Shown: positions 15,918-24,395 of the stretch, one piece after another | Position numbering within the stretch: position 1 is the first letter of the stretch | Layout of the letters: each line of letters starts with the position of its first letter | NCBI RefSeq assembly: GCF_016862975.1 | Contig: NZ_BONZ01000021.1 | Span: forward strand, 124,001 to 188,000 | DNA length: 64,000 nucleotides | DNA from: Rugosimonospora africana | GTDB lineage: Bacteria > Actinomycetota > Actinomycetes > Mycobacteriales > Micromonosporaceae | Direction of reading: 5' to 3' | Notes under the pieces: model-generated | What the model was told of the DNA's origin: nothing | Databases searched by the model: none | The model's input: only the letters and a program-made list of their open reading frames with translations | Made by a program: the position numbers and the translations under genes

Positions 15918-18085
15918 GCCGCCCGTTCCAGCCGCGCGCCGCACGCCTTGAACTCCGGCATCCCCGACGTGGGGTCCAGTGCGTCCGTGGTCGCCGAGTT
16001 GGCGCGCGCCGCCCCCGGCCAGTGGAACGGGACGAACAGCGTGTCCGGCCGGATGGTGTCGACGACCCGGGCCGGTACCTCGATGACGCCCCGGCGAGTC
16101 ACCACCCGTACCGGGTCGCCGTCCACTATGGACAGAAGCGCGGCCGGGTCGGGATGCACCTCGACGAAGGCACCCGGTGCCGCCCGGTTCAGCGCCGCCA
16201 CCCGCCGGGTCTGCGCGCCGGACTGGTACTGGGCCAGCACCCGCCCCGTGGTGAGCAGGAACGGGTACGCCTCGTCGGGCGGCTCGGCCGGCGGCCGGTG
16301 CTCCACCGGTACGAACCGGGCCCGCCCGTCGGGTGTGGCGAAACGCTCGGTGAACAGCCGGGGCGTACCCGGGTGGTCCGGGCGCGGGCACGGCCAGAAC
16401 ACTCCGTCCGACGCGTCGATGCGTTCCCAGTCGATGCCGGCGTAGTCCGCCGGGCCGCCGGCCGACGCCCGGCGCAGCTCGGCGAACGCCTCGGCGGGTG
16501 TGCCCGGCACGGTGACCGGGCCGGGTGCTTCTGCCCGGCCCGGGGCGCCGCCTGCCAGAGCGCCGCCGCCCGCCGGAACGCTGCCTGCGGCCGGAGAGCC
16601 GGGCGCCAGCCGGGCCGCCAGGTCGGCGAGGATCGCGAGGTCGGTGCGTACCCCCGGAGGTGGCCGGCGCACCGCGCGGCGGCGCAGGACCCGGCCCTCC
16701 AGGTTGGTCATGGTGCCGTCCTCCTCGGCCCACTGCGCGGTCGGCAGCACGACGTCGGCCAGCTCGGCGGTCTCCGAACGCACGAAGTCGGCGACCACGA
16801 GCAGGTCGAGCGCGGCGAGCCGGCGCTCGACCCGGCGGGCCCTCGGCGCGGACACCACCGGATTCGCGCCGAAGACCAGCAGCGCTCCGGGACCGTGCGG
16901 GGTACCGAGCCGGTCCAGCAGTTCGACCGCCGACACCCCCGCGGCCGGCAGGTCCGCCGGGTCGACGCCCCACACGGCGGCCACGTGCGCCCGTGCCCGC
17001 GGGTCGTCGATCCGCCGGTACCCGGGAAGCTGGTCCGCCTTCTGCCCGTGTTCCCGGCCGCCCTGCCCGTTGCCTTGACCGGTCAGGCACCCGAACCCGG
17101 AGCCGGGCCGGCCGGGCAGCCCCAGCGCGAGCGCGAGGTTGATCCAGGCGGACACCGTGTCGGTGCCCTTGCTGTGCTGTTCGGCGCCGCGCGCCGTGAC
17201 GATGACGGCCCGCCGGGCACCGGCCAGCGCCCGCGCGGCGGTCCGCAGGTCGGCCGCGCTCACGCCGGTCAGCCGCTCCACCCGCTCCGGCCAGTAACCG
17301 GTGGCCACCCGGGCCACCCGGTCGAAGCCGGTGGTACGCGCGTCCACGTACCCGCGGTCCACCAGCCCTTCGACGATCGCCACGTGCAGCAGTGCGTTCG
17401 CGAGCGCCAGGTCGGTACCCGGCATGGCCGCCAGGTGCAGCGACGCGTGCCGGGCCGTCGGCGTGCTCCGAGGGTCCACCACGATCAGCTGACCGCCCCG
17501 CTCCCGCTGGCTCGTGAGGTAGCGCACGAGCGGCGGCATGGTCTCCGCCGGGTTCGCGCCGGCCAGCAGCAGGACGTCTGCCTCGGCCAGGTCGGCCAGC
17601 GGGAACGGAAGGCCGCGGTCCACCCCGAAGGCGCGGATCCCGGCCGCGGCGGCGGAAGACATGCAGAACCGGCCGTTGTAGTCGATGTACCGGGTGCCCA
17701 GCACGGCGCGGGCGAACTTGCCCAGGGCGTACGCCTTCTCGTTGGTCAGCCCGCCACCCCCGAAGACGGCGACCGAGTCCGGGCCGCGCGCGGCGCGCAG
17801 CGCTCCGATGCCGTCCACGATCCGGGCAAGCGCCTCGTCCCAGCCGGCCGGCCGCAGCGGCCCGCCCTTCGAGTCCCGAACCAGCGGGGTGGTCAGCCGC
17901 CCGGGATGGTCGAGCAGTTCCGCCGCGGTCCAGCCCTTCTGGCACAGGCCGCCCCGGTTGGTCGGGAAGTCCCGCGGCGCCACCTCGACCCCGCCGTCCG
18001 CCCGCGACCGCAGCGTCATCCCGCACTGCAGGGCGCAGTACGGGCAGTGCGTCGCCACCCCGCCGGTGGCCGCCGGTTCAGCCAC
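15914..18085 (-). CDS. nasA: Assimilatory nitrate reductase, molybdopterin catalytic subunit
   Basis: This 723-residue member of the molybdopterin oxidoreductase family would reduce nitrate to nitrite in the cytoplasm. A [4Fe-4S] site is formed by Cys14, Cys17, Cys21 (HCPYCALQCGM) and Cys48 (GGLCQKGW). Downstream are YIDYNGRFCMSSAAAAGIRA, the molybdenum-ligand region, and the C-terminal guanine dinucleotide domain (FLLTTGRVLAQYQSGAQTRR). No signal peptide is present, in line with the assimilatory type. It heads the operon nasA, FAD/BFD protein, nirB, nirD, nnaR, every junction being a 4-bp overlap. The mycobacterial counterpart is called NasN. Confidence 0.9.
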   Translation of the reverse strand: MAEPAATGGVATHCPYCALQCGMTLRSRADGGVEVAPRDFPTNRGGLCQKGWTAAELLDHPGRLTTPLVRDSKGGPLRPAGWDEALARIVDGIGALRAARGPDSVAVFGGGGLTNEKAYALGKFARAVLGTRYIDYNGRFCMSSAAAAGIRAFGVDRGLPFPLADLAEADVLLLAGANPAETMPPLVRYLTSQRERGGQLIVVDPRSTPTARHASLHLAAMPGTDLALANALLHVAIVEGLVDRGYVDARTTGFDRVARVATGYWPERVERLTGVSAADLRTAARALAGARRAVIVTARGAEQHSKGTDTVSAWINLALALGLPGRPGSGFGCLTGQGNGQGGREHGQKADQLPGYRRIDDPRARAHVAAVWGVDPADLPAAGVSAVELLDRLGTPHGPGALLVFGANPVVSAPRARRVERRLAALDLLVVADFVRSETAELADVVLPTAQWAEEDGTMTNLEGRVLRRRAVRRPPPGVRTDLAILADLAARLAPGSPAAGSVPAGGGALAGGAPGRAEAPGPVTVPGTPAEAFAELRRASAGGPADYAGIDWERIDASDGVFWPCPRPDHPGTPRLFTERFATPDGRARFVPVEHRPPAEPPDEAYPFLLTTGRVLAQYQSGAQTRRVAALNRAAPGAFVEVHPDPAALLSIVDGDPVRVVTRRGVIEVPARVVDTIRPDTLFVPFHWPGAARANSATTDALDPTSGMPEFKACGARLERAA

Positions 18086-18401
18086 GGGTCGTCACCTCAG
18101 TCACCGGTCGTCACCTCAGCCATGGCGCCAGCGTGCCGGCGAGCGGTTTCACCCCGAGGTCCGATCAGTTTCCGGTTGGCAAAGCCGATCTCACACGGGC
18201 CGGGTACCCGCTGTGAACCGGGCCGGCCTCTCACGACGTGGGAACTCAGCCGAGCCGGCCTCACAACTCACAAGCCGGGCCGGCCGCCGTGCGCGGACGG
18301 TTTCCTGGCCGACCCGGACGCCGAACGGCCGGGAAACGGGCCGCCCCTACCGTCGCCGCCACGCTGCTACGCCATCGCGCGCCGACCGGGAGGTATCCCC
18401 G
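18086..18401. promoter_or_regulatory. Divergent nas/narK control region with candidate GlnR box
   Basis: This 316-bp gap holds no gene. On the minus strand two perfect GAAAC half-sites (complement of GTTTC at 18146-18150 and 18168-18172) are exactly 22 bp apart, the b-to-b spacing of an actinobacterial GlnR box; the intervening a-sites match only weakly. GlnR control of nitrate genes is established in related genera, so the site is plausible but not proven. Near the nasA start the element GGTCGTCACCTCAG is nearly duplicated (18088-18119). Confidence 0.45.
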
Positions 18402-19895
18402 ATGAGTACCGTTCACTCTTCCGACGTCCGGTCCGAGCGACCGGCCTCACCCGCACCGGCGCGGCCGGAAGGGCGGCGCCGCACCGGACGCTGGATCGCC
18501 GACTGGCGGCCAGAGGATCCCGCCTTCTGGGCCGGCACCGGAGCCCGGATCGCCCGCCGGAACCTGGTGCTGTCCGTCCTCACCGAGCACATCGGGTTCT
18601 CCGTCTGGACCATGTGGTCGGTGCTCGTACTGTTCCTCGGGCCCGCGTACCACATCGATCCGGCCGGCAAGTTCACCCTGACCACGGTTCCCGCCCTGGT
18701 CGGTTCCGCCCTGCGGCTGCCGTACACGTTCGCGGTCACCCGGTTCGGCGGCCGCAACTGGACCGTGGTCAGCGCGCTGCTCCTGCTGGTACCGGCCGGG
18801 GTGGTCGCCGCCGTGCTCCGGCCCGGCGTGCCGTACTCCACGCTGGTCGTCGCGGCCGCGCTCGCCGGTGTCGGCGGCGGCAACTTCGCCTCGTCCATGA
18901 CCAACGTCAACGCCTTCTATCCGCAGCGGCTCAAGGGCCGGGCCCTGGGGGTGAACGCCGGCGGCGGGAACCTCGGCGTCGCGGTCGTGCAACTGGTCGG
19001 GTTGGCCGTGCTCGCCGCGTCCGGTGCCGGGCACCCCCGGCTGATCGCCGGCGTGTACCTGCCGCTGATCGTGCTCGCGGCGCTGTCCGCCGTGCTGTTC
19101 ATGGACAACCTGGGTACCGGATCGAGTGACCGGCGGGCCATCCGCGACGCCTGCCGCGAGCCGCACACCTGGATCGTGTCGGTGCTGTACCTCGCCACCT
19201 TCGGGTCGTTCATCGGGTTCGGCTTCGCCTTCGGGCAGGTGCTCCAGGTGCAGTTCGGCGCGGAGTTCGGCAGCCCGGTCCGGGCGGCCTACCTGACCTT
19301 CCTCGGTCCGCTGCTGGGGTCGCTGGTCCGGCCGGCCGGCGGCGCGCTGGCTGACCGGCTCGGCGGTGCCTGGGTGACGTTCTGGACGTTCGTCGCGATG
19401 GCCGCGGGCGCCGGGCTGGTGCTGCTCGCCTCCCGGCAGCACTCCCTGCCGCTGTTCGTGACCGGCTTCGTGATCCTGTTCGTGCTCAGCGGGTTCGGCA
19501 ACGGCTCGACGTACAAGATGATCCCGGCCATCTTCCACGGCCAGTCGGCGCGGATCCAGCCGGACCCGGCGCGGGCCGAGGCGGAGGCGCGGCGGCTGTC
19601 CGGAGCGGTGATCGGCATCGCGGGTGCGGTCGGCGCGTTCGGCGGCGTGCTGGTGAACGTCGCGTTCCGGCAGTCGTTCCTGACCTACCACAGCGGTGAC
19701 GGCGCGTATCTGGCGTTCATCGCGTGCTACCTGCTGTGCTGCGCGGTCACCTGGATCGTGTACCTGCGCCCGAGCGGCCGGGCGGCCGGCGCGCTCACGA
19801 CCGATCCGCCGACGACCGATCCGCTCGGGGCCGATCCGCTCAGGGCCGATCCGCTCAGGGCCGGGGCGCGGTCGGGTCGCCGAGTGGCGGGGTGA
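18402..19895 (+). CDS. narK: Nitrate/nitrite MFS transporter NarK
   Basis: The 497-residue membrane protein has about 12 helices and the nitrate-porter signatures GVGGGNFASSMTNVNAFYP and GFGNGSTYKMIPAIF, which identify the NarK/NNP family that imports nitrate or exchanges it for nitrite. The ATG at 18402 follows GGAGG by 8 nt. It is divergent from the nitrate reductase operon. The hydrophilic C-terminus carries about four copies of a 15-bp repeat (19803-19862, pentapeptide DPLRA) that is not part of the family core and overlaps the convergent STAND gene by 41 bp. Confidence 0.93.
   Translation: MSTVHSSDVRSERPASPAPARPEGRRRTGRWIADWRPEDPAFWAGTGARIARRNLVLSVLTEHIGFSVWTMWSVLVLFLGPAYHIDPAGKFTLTTVPALVGSALRLPYTFAVTRFGGRNWTVVSALLLLVPAGVVAAVLRPGVPYSTLVVAAALAGVGGGNFASSMTNVNAFYPQRLKGRALGVNAGGGNLGVAVVQLVGLAVLAASGAGHPRLIAGVYLPLIVLAALSAVLFMDNLGTGSSDRRAIRDACREPHTWIVSVLYLATFGSFIGFGFAFGQVLQVQFGAEFGSPVRAAYLTFLGPLLGSLVRPAGGALADRLGGAWVTFWTFVAMAAGAGLVLLASRQHSLPLFVTGFVILFVLSGFGNGSTYKMIPAIFHGQSARIQPDPARAEAEARRLSGAVIGIAGAVGAFGGVLVNVAFRQSFLTYHSGDGAYLAFIACYLLCCAVTWIVYLRPSGRAAGALTTDPPTTDPLGADPLRADPLRAGARSGRRVAG
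19803..19862 (+). repeat. 15-bp tandem repeat in the narK tail
   Basis: Units of GATCCGCTCAGGGCC occur at 19818, 19833 and 19848, with a diverged copy at 19803. They code a DPLRA pentapeptide series and also lie partly in the 3' end of the gene on the other strand. Confidence 0.85.
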
Positions 19896-22275
19896 GGCGC
19901 CCGTTCGCCGCCGCGGCACCGGCCGCGTCGCCCACCGCGTCGCACACCTCGGCCGCCTCCGACCAGTGTTGGCGCGCGTCCGTCGCGCGACCCAACAGCT
20001 CGGCGGCGTCGCCCAGGTACAGCAGGGTCCGGCCCAGCCCGCCGTCCGGCCGGCGCCCGGCGCGCAGCTCGCGCCCCTCGGCGAGCAGGTGGTATGCCTG
20101 ACCGGCCCGGGACGGGGTGGACGCCAGGATGGCGGCGCCCGCGTTGAGCAGGGCCGCGGTCCGGCCGGTCAGGTCGGTCAGGCCGTCGTACTCGCGCAGT
20201 GCGGCGGTCCACGACTGGGCCGCGTCCAGGTGCTCACCGAGCCGGGACTGCGCCAGCGCCAGGTTGGTCAGCGCGGCCGCGTACCCGCGGGACTCGCCGA
20301 GCGCCCGGAACGTGTTGGCCGCCCGTACCAGGTGGTGGTGCGCCCGTTCGGGTACCGCCTTGTTCAGGTACGCCGCACCCAGCGCGAGGTCGGTCAGCGA
20401 CTGCCCGGCCCGGTCGGCGTGTGCCCGGTGCCGGCGGGCCAGCTCCAGGTGCTCGATGGCATCGTCGATCAGGCCGAGGTCGAGCAGGGCGAGCCCCAGG
20501 TTCATCTGCGCCTGCGCCGTCGCCCGGCGGCCCCGTTCGGCCAGCGCCAGGGTCAGCGCGGCCGCCGCACCCTGCGCGTCACCCCGGCGGCGGCGCAGCA
20601 CGCCGAGTTCGTTGTGCGCCCAGGCGGCGATCTCCGGCCGGTCGCCGGCGGTCGGTGCGGCGAGCACCGCCCGGCACACCCCGGCCCAGTCGTCGAGCCG
20701 GTCCTCGTGCGCATACCAGCCGGCCAGCGCGACGGCCAGCCGGAACCACCGGCGGCGCAGCCGTCGGGGCATCGGCCGCGTCGTGCGGGCCGCGCCGGGC
20801 GTGTCTTCGACCAGCGCCCGGAGCAGGTCGCCGTGGAGGTCGAACCAACCGTACGGGTCGTCGTCCAGCGGCAGGTCCGGATCCCTGGTGGTCGAGGCGA
20901 CGTTCCCGGGTGCCCGCAGGCCCATGACGGCCAGGCTGGCCACGTGCCGCTCGGCGCGGCGGGCCAGCAGCCTCAGCAGCCGGGCCTGGGCGGCGACCCG
21001 GCGCCGGGCCGGTTCCTCCTGGCGCAGGTGCAGCCGCGCGTACCCGACCAGCAGCGGCCGCACCTCGTACCGGCTGCCCGCCGCACCGACCACGAAGGCG
21101 CCGTTGGCCAACTCCTCCAGCAGCCGGTCCAGCCGTGCCGGGGAGCGATAGGCGAGCGCGCCGATGGCCGACCGGTCCACCGCGCGCGGGGCGAGCGCCA
21201 GCAGCCGGAACAACCTCCGGGCGCCCGGGTGGAGCGCCAGGTAGGCGACGTCCCGGCCGGTGAGCGGGGCCAGCGCGTCGGCGACCGGCGCCCGGTGGTG
21301 GGCCGGCGCGTGCACCGCCGTACGCAGCAGGGTCAGCACGTCGGCCGAGCGCCAGCCGTGCCGGGCCATCCGGTAGCCCAGCGCGCGGATCGCCCGCGGC
21401 TGCCGGCCGCACAGGTCGACGATGTCGCGCACCGCCGGATCGTCGCGCGGATCCACGCGCGGGCTGCGGGCGCCGGGCGCCGCCTGCCCGGCCGCGGCGA
21501 ACATCTCCACCGCGTCGTCCGGGTCGGGCTCGGCCAGCCAGCGCGCCGCCACCCCGTCCATGCCGGCCATCGCCGGGGTACCCGCGAACAGCAGCCGGCA
21601 CGCCGAGGTCGGCGGCAGCAACGGCCGGACCTGGGCCGTGCTGTCCACGTTGTCGAGGACCAGCAGGATGTTCTCGTCGTTCAGCCGTTCGCGCAGCGCG
21701 GCCACGGTCTCCGCGAGGGCGGCGGGCAGGCCGTTGCGCGGCTCGGCGACGCCCACCGCCCGGGCCAGTTCGGCGAGCATCCACCGGGCGTTGCGGCGCC
21801 GGCCACCCGGGCGCAGGTTCAGGTAGTAGATCTCGTCGCGACCGGGCTTCTGCCGGATCACGTTGGCCGCCTCCACCGCGCACGACGAGGTACCCACCGC
21901 GCGCCGACCGACGACGGCCACCGCGTGCTCGCGCTCCAGCGCCTCGACGATCCCGGCGACATCGTCGTCGCGCCCGGCGAACCCGGACGTGTAGGGCAGC
22001 GTGGTGGACCCGCCCACCGACGAGGTGAGGACCGCCTCGGCGGCGTCGGCGCCCGGACCGTCGGAAGGTTCGGGTCTGGGCCGCCACTGCAGGTACAGCA
22101 GGAACACCCCGGCGCCGGCCAGGACCACGGCCGCCGGTATCGAGGTCCAGGAGTTGTTGCTGACCTGGTTGACCAGTACCTCGACGCTGATCCCGGCGGC
22201 ACCGGTGAGGACCGTCGCCGCGGCCTTCCACAGGTACCGGCGTGGCGACGGGCCGCCGCCCTTCGAGCCGGTCAT
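19855..22275 (-). CDS. Membrane-anchored STAND/NB-ARC-like protein with TPR repeats and degenerate P-loop
   Basis: The 806-residue protein starts with two hydrophobic segments (about 17-35 and 45-64), then an NTPase region entered by SGFAGRDDDVAGIVEAL as in NB-ARC/STAND proteins. The Walker A position reads GRRAVGTSS (residues 123-131), with the invariant Lys replaced by Thr; Walker B LLVLDNVDS (204-212) is intact. The second half is helical, with tetratricopeptide-type repeats from about residue 570 (AQMNLGLALLDLGLIDDAIE, AALTNLALAQSRLGEHLDAA). It overlaps the upstream permease gene by 4 bp, so it belongs with the ABC-like genes. The pairing is unusual and its function unknown; it may be a scaffold or signal relay. 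Confidence 0.8.
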   Translation of the reverse strand: MTGSKGGGPSPRRYLWKAAATVLTGAAGISVEVLVNQVSNNSWTSIPAAVVLAGAGVFLLYLQWRPRPEPSDGPGADAAEAVLTSSVGGSTTLPYTSGFAGRDDDVAGIVEALEREHAVAVVGRRAVGTSSCAVEAANVIRQKPGRDEIYYLNLRPGGRRRNARWMLAELARAVGVAEPRNGLPAALAETVAALRERLNDENILLVLDNVDSTAQVRPLLPPTSACRLLFAGTPAMAGMDGVAARWLAEPDPDDAVEMFAAAGQAAPGARSPRVDPRDDPAVRDIVDLCGRQPRAIRALGYRMARHGWRSADVLTLLRTAVHAPAHHRAPVADALAPLTGRDVAYLALHPGARRLFRLLALAPRAVDRSAIGALAYRSPARLDRLLEELANGAFVVGAAGSRYEVRPLLVGYARLHLRQEEPARRRVAAQARLLRLLARRAERHVASLAVMGLRAPGNVASTTRDPDLPLDDDPYGWFDLHGDLLRALVEDTPGAARTTRPMPRRLRRRWFRLAVALAGWYAHEDRLDDWAGVCRAVLAAPTAGDRPEIAAWAHNELGVLRRRRGDAQGAAAALTLALAERGRRATAQAQMNLGLALLDLGLIDDAIEHLELARRHRAHADRAGQSLTDLALGAAYLNKAVPERAHHHLVRAANTFRALGESRGYAAALTNLALAQSRLGEHLDAAQSWTAALREYDGLTDLTGRTAALLNAGAAILASTPSRAGQAYHLLAEGRELRAGRRPDGGLGRTLLYLGDAAELLGRATDARQHWSEAAEVCDAVGDAAGAAAANGRLTPPLGDPTAPRP

Positions 22276-24395
22276 CGCAGCGCCCCCGACACCAGGCCGG
22301 CGACGACCTGGCGGCGGGCCAGCACGACCAGCAGCACCGGCACGACCGACACCAGCGTCGAGATGGCCGCGAGCGGGCCGCTGGCGGTCACGAACTCCCG
22401 GGCCTGGCCGTAGACCAGCAGGCCGAGCGGGGTTCCGTCGGGCCCGCTGAACAGCAGGCCGACCGCGAAGTCGTTCCACACCTGGACGAACTCCAGCACG
22501 CACACGGCCACCACCGCCGGCCGGATCGAGGTGGCCATCCGCCACACCGCGTCCCACTCCCGCTGCCCGGTCAGCCGCACCCGGCGCAGGGTCGCGGCCG
22601 GTACGTCGGCGAGCGCGTTGCGCAGCACCAGGATCGTGAACGGCAGGCCGAGCGCGATGTGGACCAGCGCCAGCCCCTGCGAGCTGCCGCTGAGCCGTAC
22701 CGTGGCGAGCACCTCGTTGACCGGGCCGGCGATCACCTGGACCGGTACCACCGACGCCGCCAGCAGCACCATGCCGGCCGTCTGCGCGGCGGGCCCGGCC
22801 AGCCAGGCCAGCGGGTACGCGGCGAGCAGCGCGAGGCCGACCACGACCACGGTCACCACCAGGGCAAGGGCGGCGGTGAACAGCAGCGACCGGCTCAGCG
22901 TGGAGTCGTCGAAGATCTGCTGGTACGAGGCCAGCCTCAGCGGCGCCCGCCACCAGCCGGCGGTGGCCGCGTCCTCCGGGCTGTGCAGCGACGTGGCCAC
23001 CAGCACCAGCAACGGGAACGCCCAGAGCACGGCGGCCACGGACGGCACCGCCCGGCCGATCGCGCGCACCGCCCGGCCGGCCCGGGACCGTCGCTCGGCC
23101 GGCGAGCCCTCGTCCTCGTCGGTCTCGTCGCCGTCGGTCCCGTCCCCGTCGGCGTCGCCGCTCTCGGTCCCGTCGCCGCTCTCGGTCGTGCCGCCGGTCC
23201 CGTTCCCGGCCGGCTCGCCTCCCCCGGGCTGGCCGCCTACCGGCTCGCTTCCGCGCGGCTCGCCCGGCCGGGGCACGGGCGCCGCGCCTTTCGTCTTCCT
23301 TCGCCTGCGCGGCGGCGGGATCGTGGGCGGCGGCCACGCCTGGCGTACGCCCAGCGACGCCAGCACCATGCCCAGCGCCACGATGGCCAGCCAGAGCACG
23401 CCGACCGCGGCACCCCGGCCGCTGGTGGTGCCGCCGGAGGTCTGCCACACCCGCACCGCGAGCACCGAAGCCGCGTCCCGGACCGAGCCGGGCGCGAGCA
23501 CCAGGATCAGGTCGAAGGTACGCGCGGTGGCGAGGGCCACCAGGGCGAAGACCACCGCGACGGTACGCCGCAGCAGAGGCTTCCAGCGCGCGTCACGGAA
23601 CACGTCCAGCCGGGTGCCGCCATAGGCGCGCACGCTGTCGGCGAGGTTGGCCGGGATCGCGTCCAGGGCCGCCCGGAACACCACCACGGCCAGGCCGACC
23701 CAGGCCCAGACGAACGCCGACATCAACGACACCGTGATGAGCGTCGGCCCGAGGAAGCTGGGTGCCTTGCCGAACAGCGCGGCGGCCAGGGCGGTCGCCG
23801 TGCCCCGGCCGCGGTCCGGGTCGTACATCAGCCGGAACACCACCGCGGTGACCACCAGCGGTACCGCGATCGGGGGCAGCAGGATCAGCCGGACCAGCCG
23901 CCCCTCGTAGGTGCGCCGGGATGCGCTGGCCAGCAGGTACCCCAGCGCCGTGACCACCGCCGGGACGACCAGCGCCCACAGCACGGTACGGCCGATCACC
24001 GGCCAGGGCAGCTCGAAGTTGGCCAGCCCGACGAACGCGTGGGTGTCCGGATCGATGACGCTGGCCTGGAGGGTGCGCACCACCGGCCACAGCACCAGCG
24101 CGGCGAGCAGCACCCCGGCCGGTACGAGCAGGACCGTCGCCGCCCCGGCCGCCGGGTACGCCCGCCCGCGCCGTACCGGCCCGACGTCGTCGAGCAGCAC
24201 CAGTTCGCCCAGCAGCGGGTCGCGGGTGCCCCGCGCCAGCCGTTCGCCGTCCAGCCGTTCGCCGTCCAGCCGCTCGCCGCCCGCCCGTTCGCTGCCCGCC
24301 CGCTCACCGTCGACCCGTTCGCCCGGCGGCGGCCCGCTGGGCAGCGGCACGGCGCCGGCGCGCACCTGGCTCTCCGGGCGCTTCCCGTCCGTCAC
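22272..24395 (-). CDS. ABC importer permease, two MalF/MalG-type domains fused in one chain
   Basis: The 707-residue protein contains two complete permease domains. The first (about 55-330) has the cytoplasmic coupling region LADSVRAYGGTRLDVFRDAR, and the second (about 430-707) has TLRRVRLTGQREWDAVWRMA; both keep the central Gly of the EAA loop. Between them is a linker rich in Pro, Gly, Asp and Glu. The N-terminus carries a 15-bp repeat coding ERLDG-like pentapeptides. Carbohydrate-type importers normally use two separate permeases, so a single-chain pore is unusual. The GTG start overlaps the binding-protein stop codon and the end overlaps the STAND gene. Confidence 0.82.
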   Translation of the reverse strand: MTDGKRPESQVRAGAVPLPSGPPPGERVDGERAGSERAGGERLDGERLDGERLARGTRDPLLGELVLLDDVGPVRRGRAYPAAGAATVLLVPAGVLLAALVLWPVVRTLQASVIDPDTHAFVGLANFELPWPVIGRTVLWALVVPAVVTALGYLLASASRRTYEGRLVRLILLPPIAVPLVVTAVVFRLMYDPDRGRGTATALAAALFGKAPSFLGPTLITVSLMSAFVWAWVGLAVVVFRAALDAIPANLADSVRAYGGTRLDVFRDARWKPLLRRTVAVVFALVALATARTFDLILVLAPGSVRDAASVLAVRVWQTSGGTTSGRGAAVGVLWLAIVALGMVLASLGVRQAWPPPTIPPPRRRRKTKGAAPVPRPGEPRGSEPVGGQPGGGEPAGNGTGGTTESGDGTESGDADGDGTDGDETDEDEGSPAERRSRAGRAVRAIGRAVPSVAAVLWAFPLLVLVATSLHSPEDAATAGWWRAPLRLASYQQIFDDSTLSRSLLFTAALALVVTVVVVGLALLAAYPLAWLAGPAAQTAGMVLLAASVVPVQVIAGPVNEVLATVRLSGSSQGLALVHIALGLPFTILVLRNALADVPAATLRRVRLTGQREWDAVWRMATSIRPAVVAVCVLEFVQVWNDFAVGLLFSGPDGTPLGLLVYGQAREFVTASGPLAAISTLVSVVPVLLVVLARRQVVAGLVSGALR
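24240..24323 (-). repeat. 15-bp tandem repeat at the permease N-terminus
   Basis: About 5.5 units related to CCGTTCGCCGTCCAG on the plus strand run from 24240. On the coding strand they give ERLDG/ERAGG pentapeptides ahead of the first membrane segment. Confidence 0.85.

Noticed and set aside
18091-18114. GTCAC elements near the nasA start as GlnR a-sites
   Set aside because: Their spacing (9-10 bp) does not fit the 22-bp period; they look like a small duplication.
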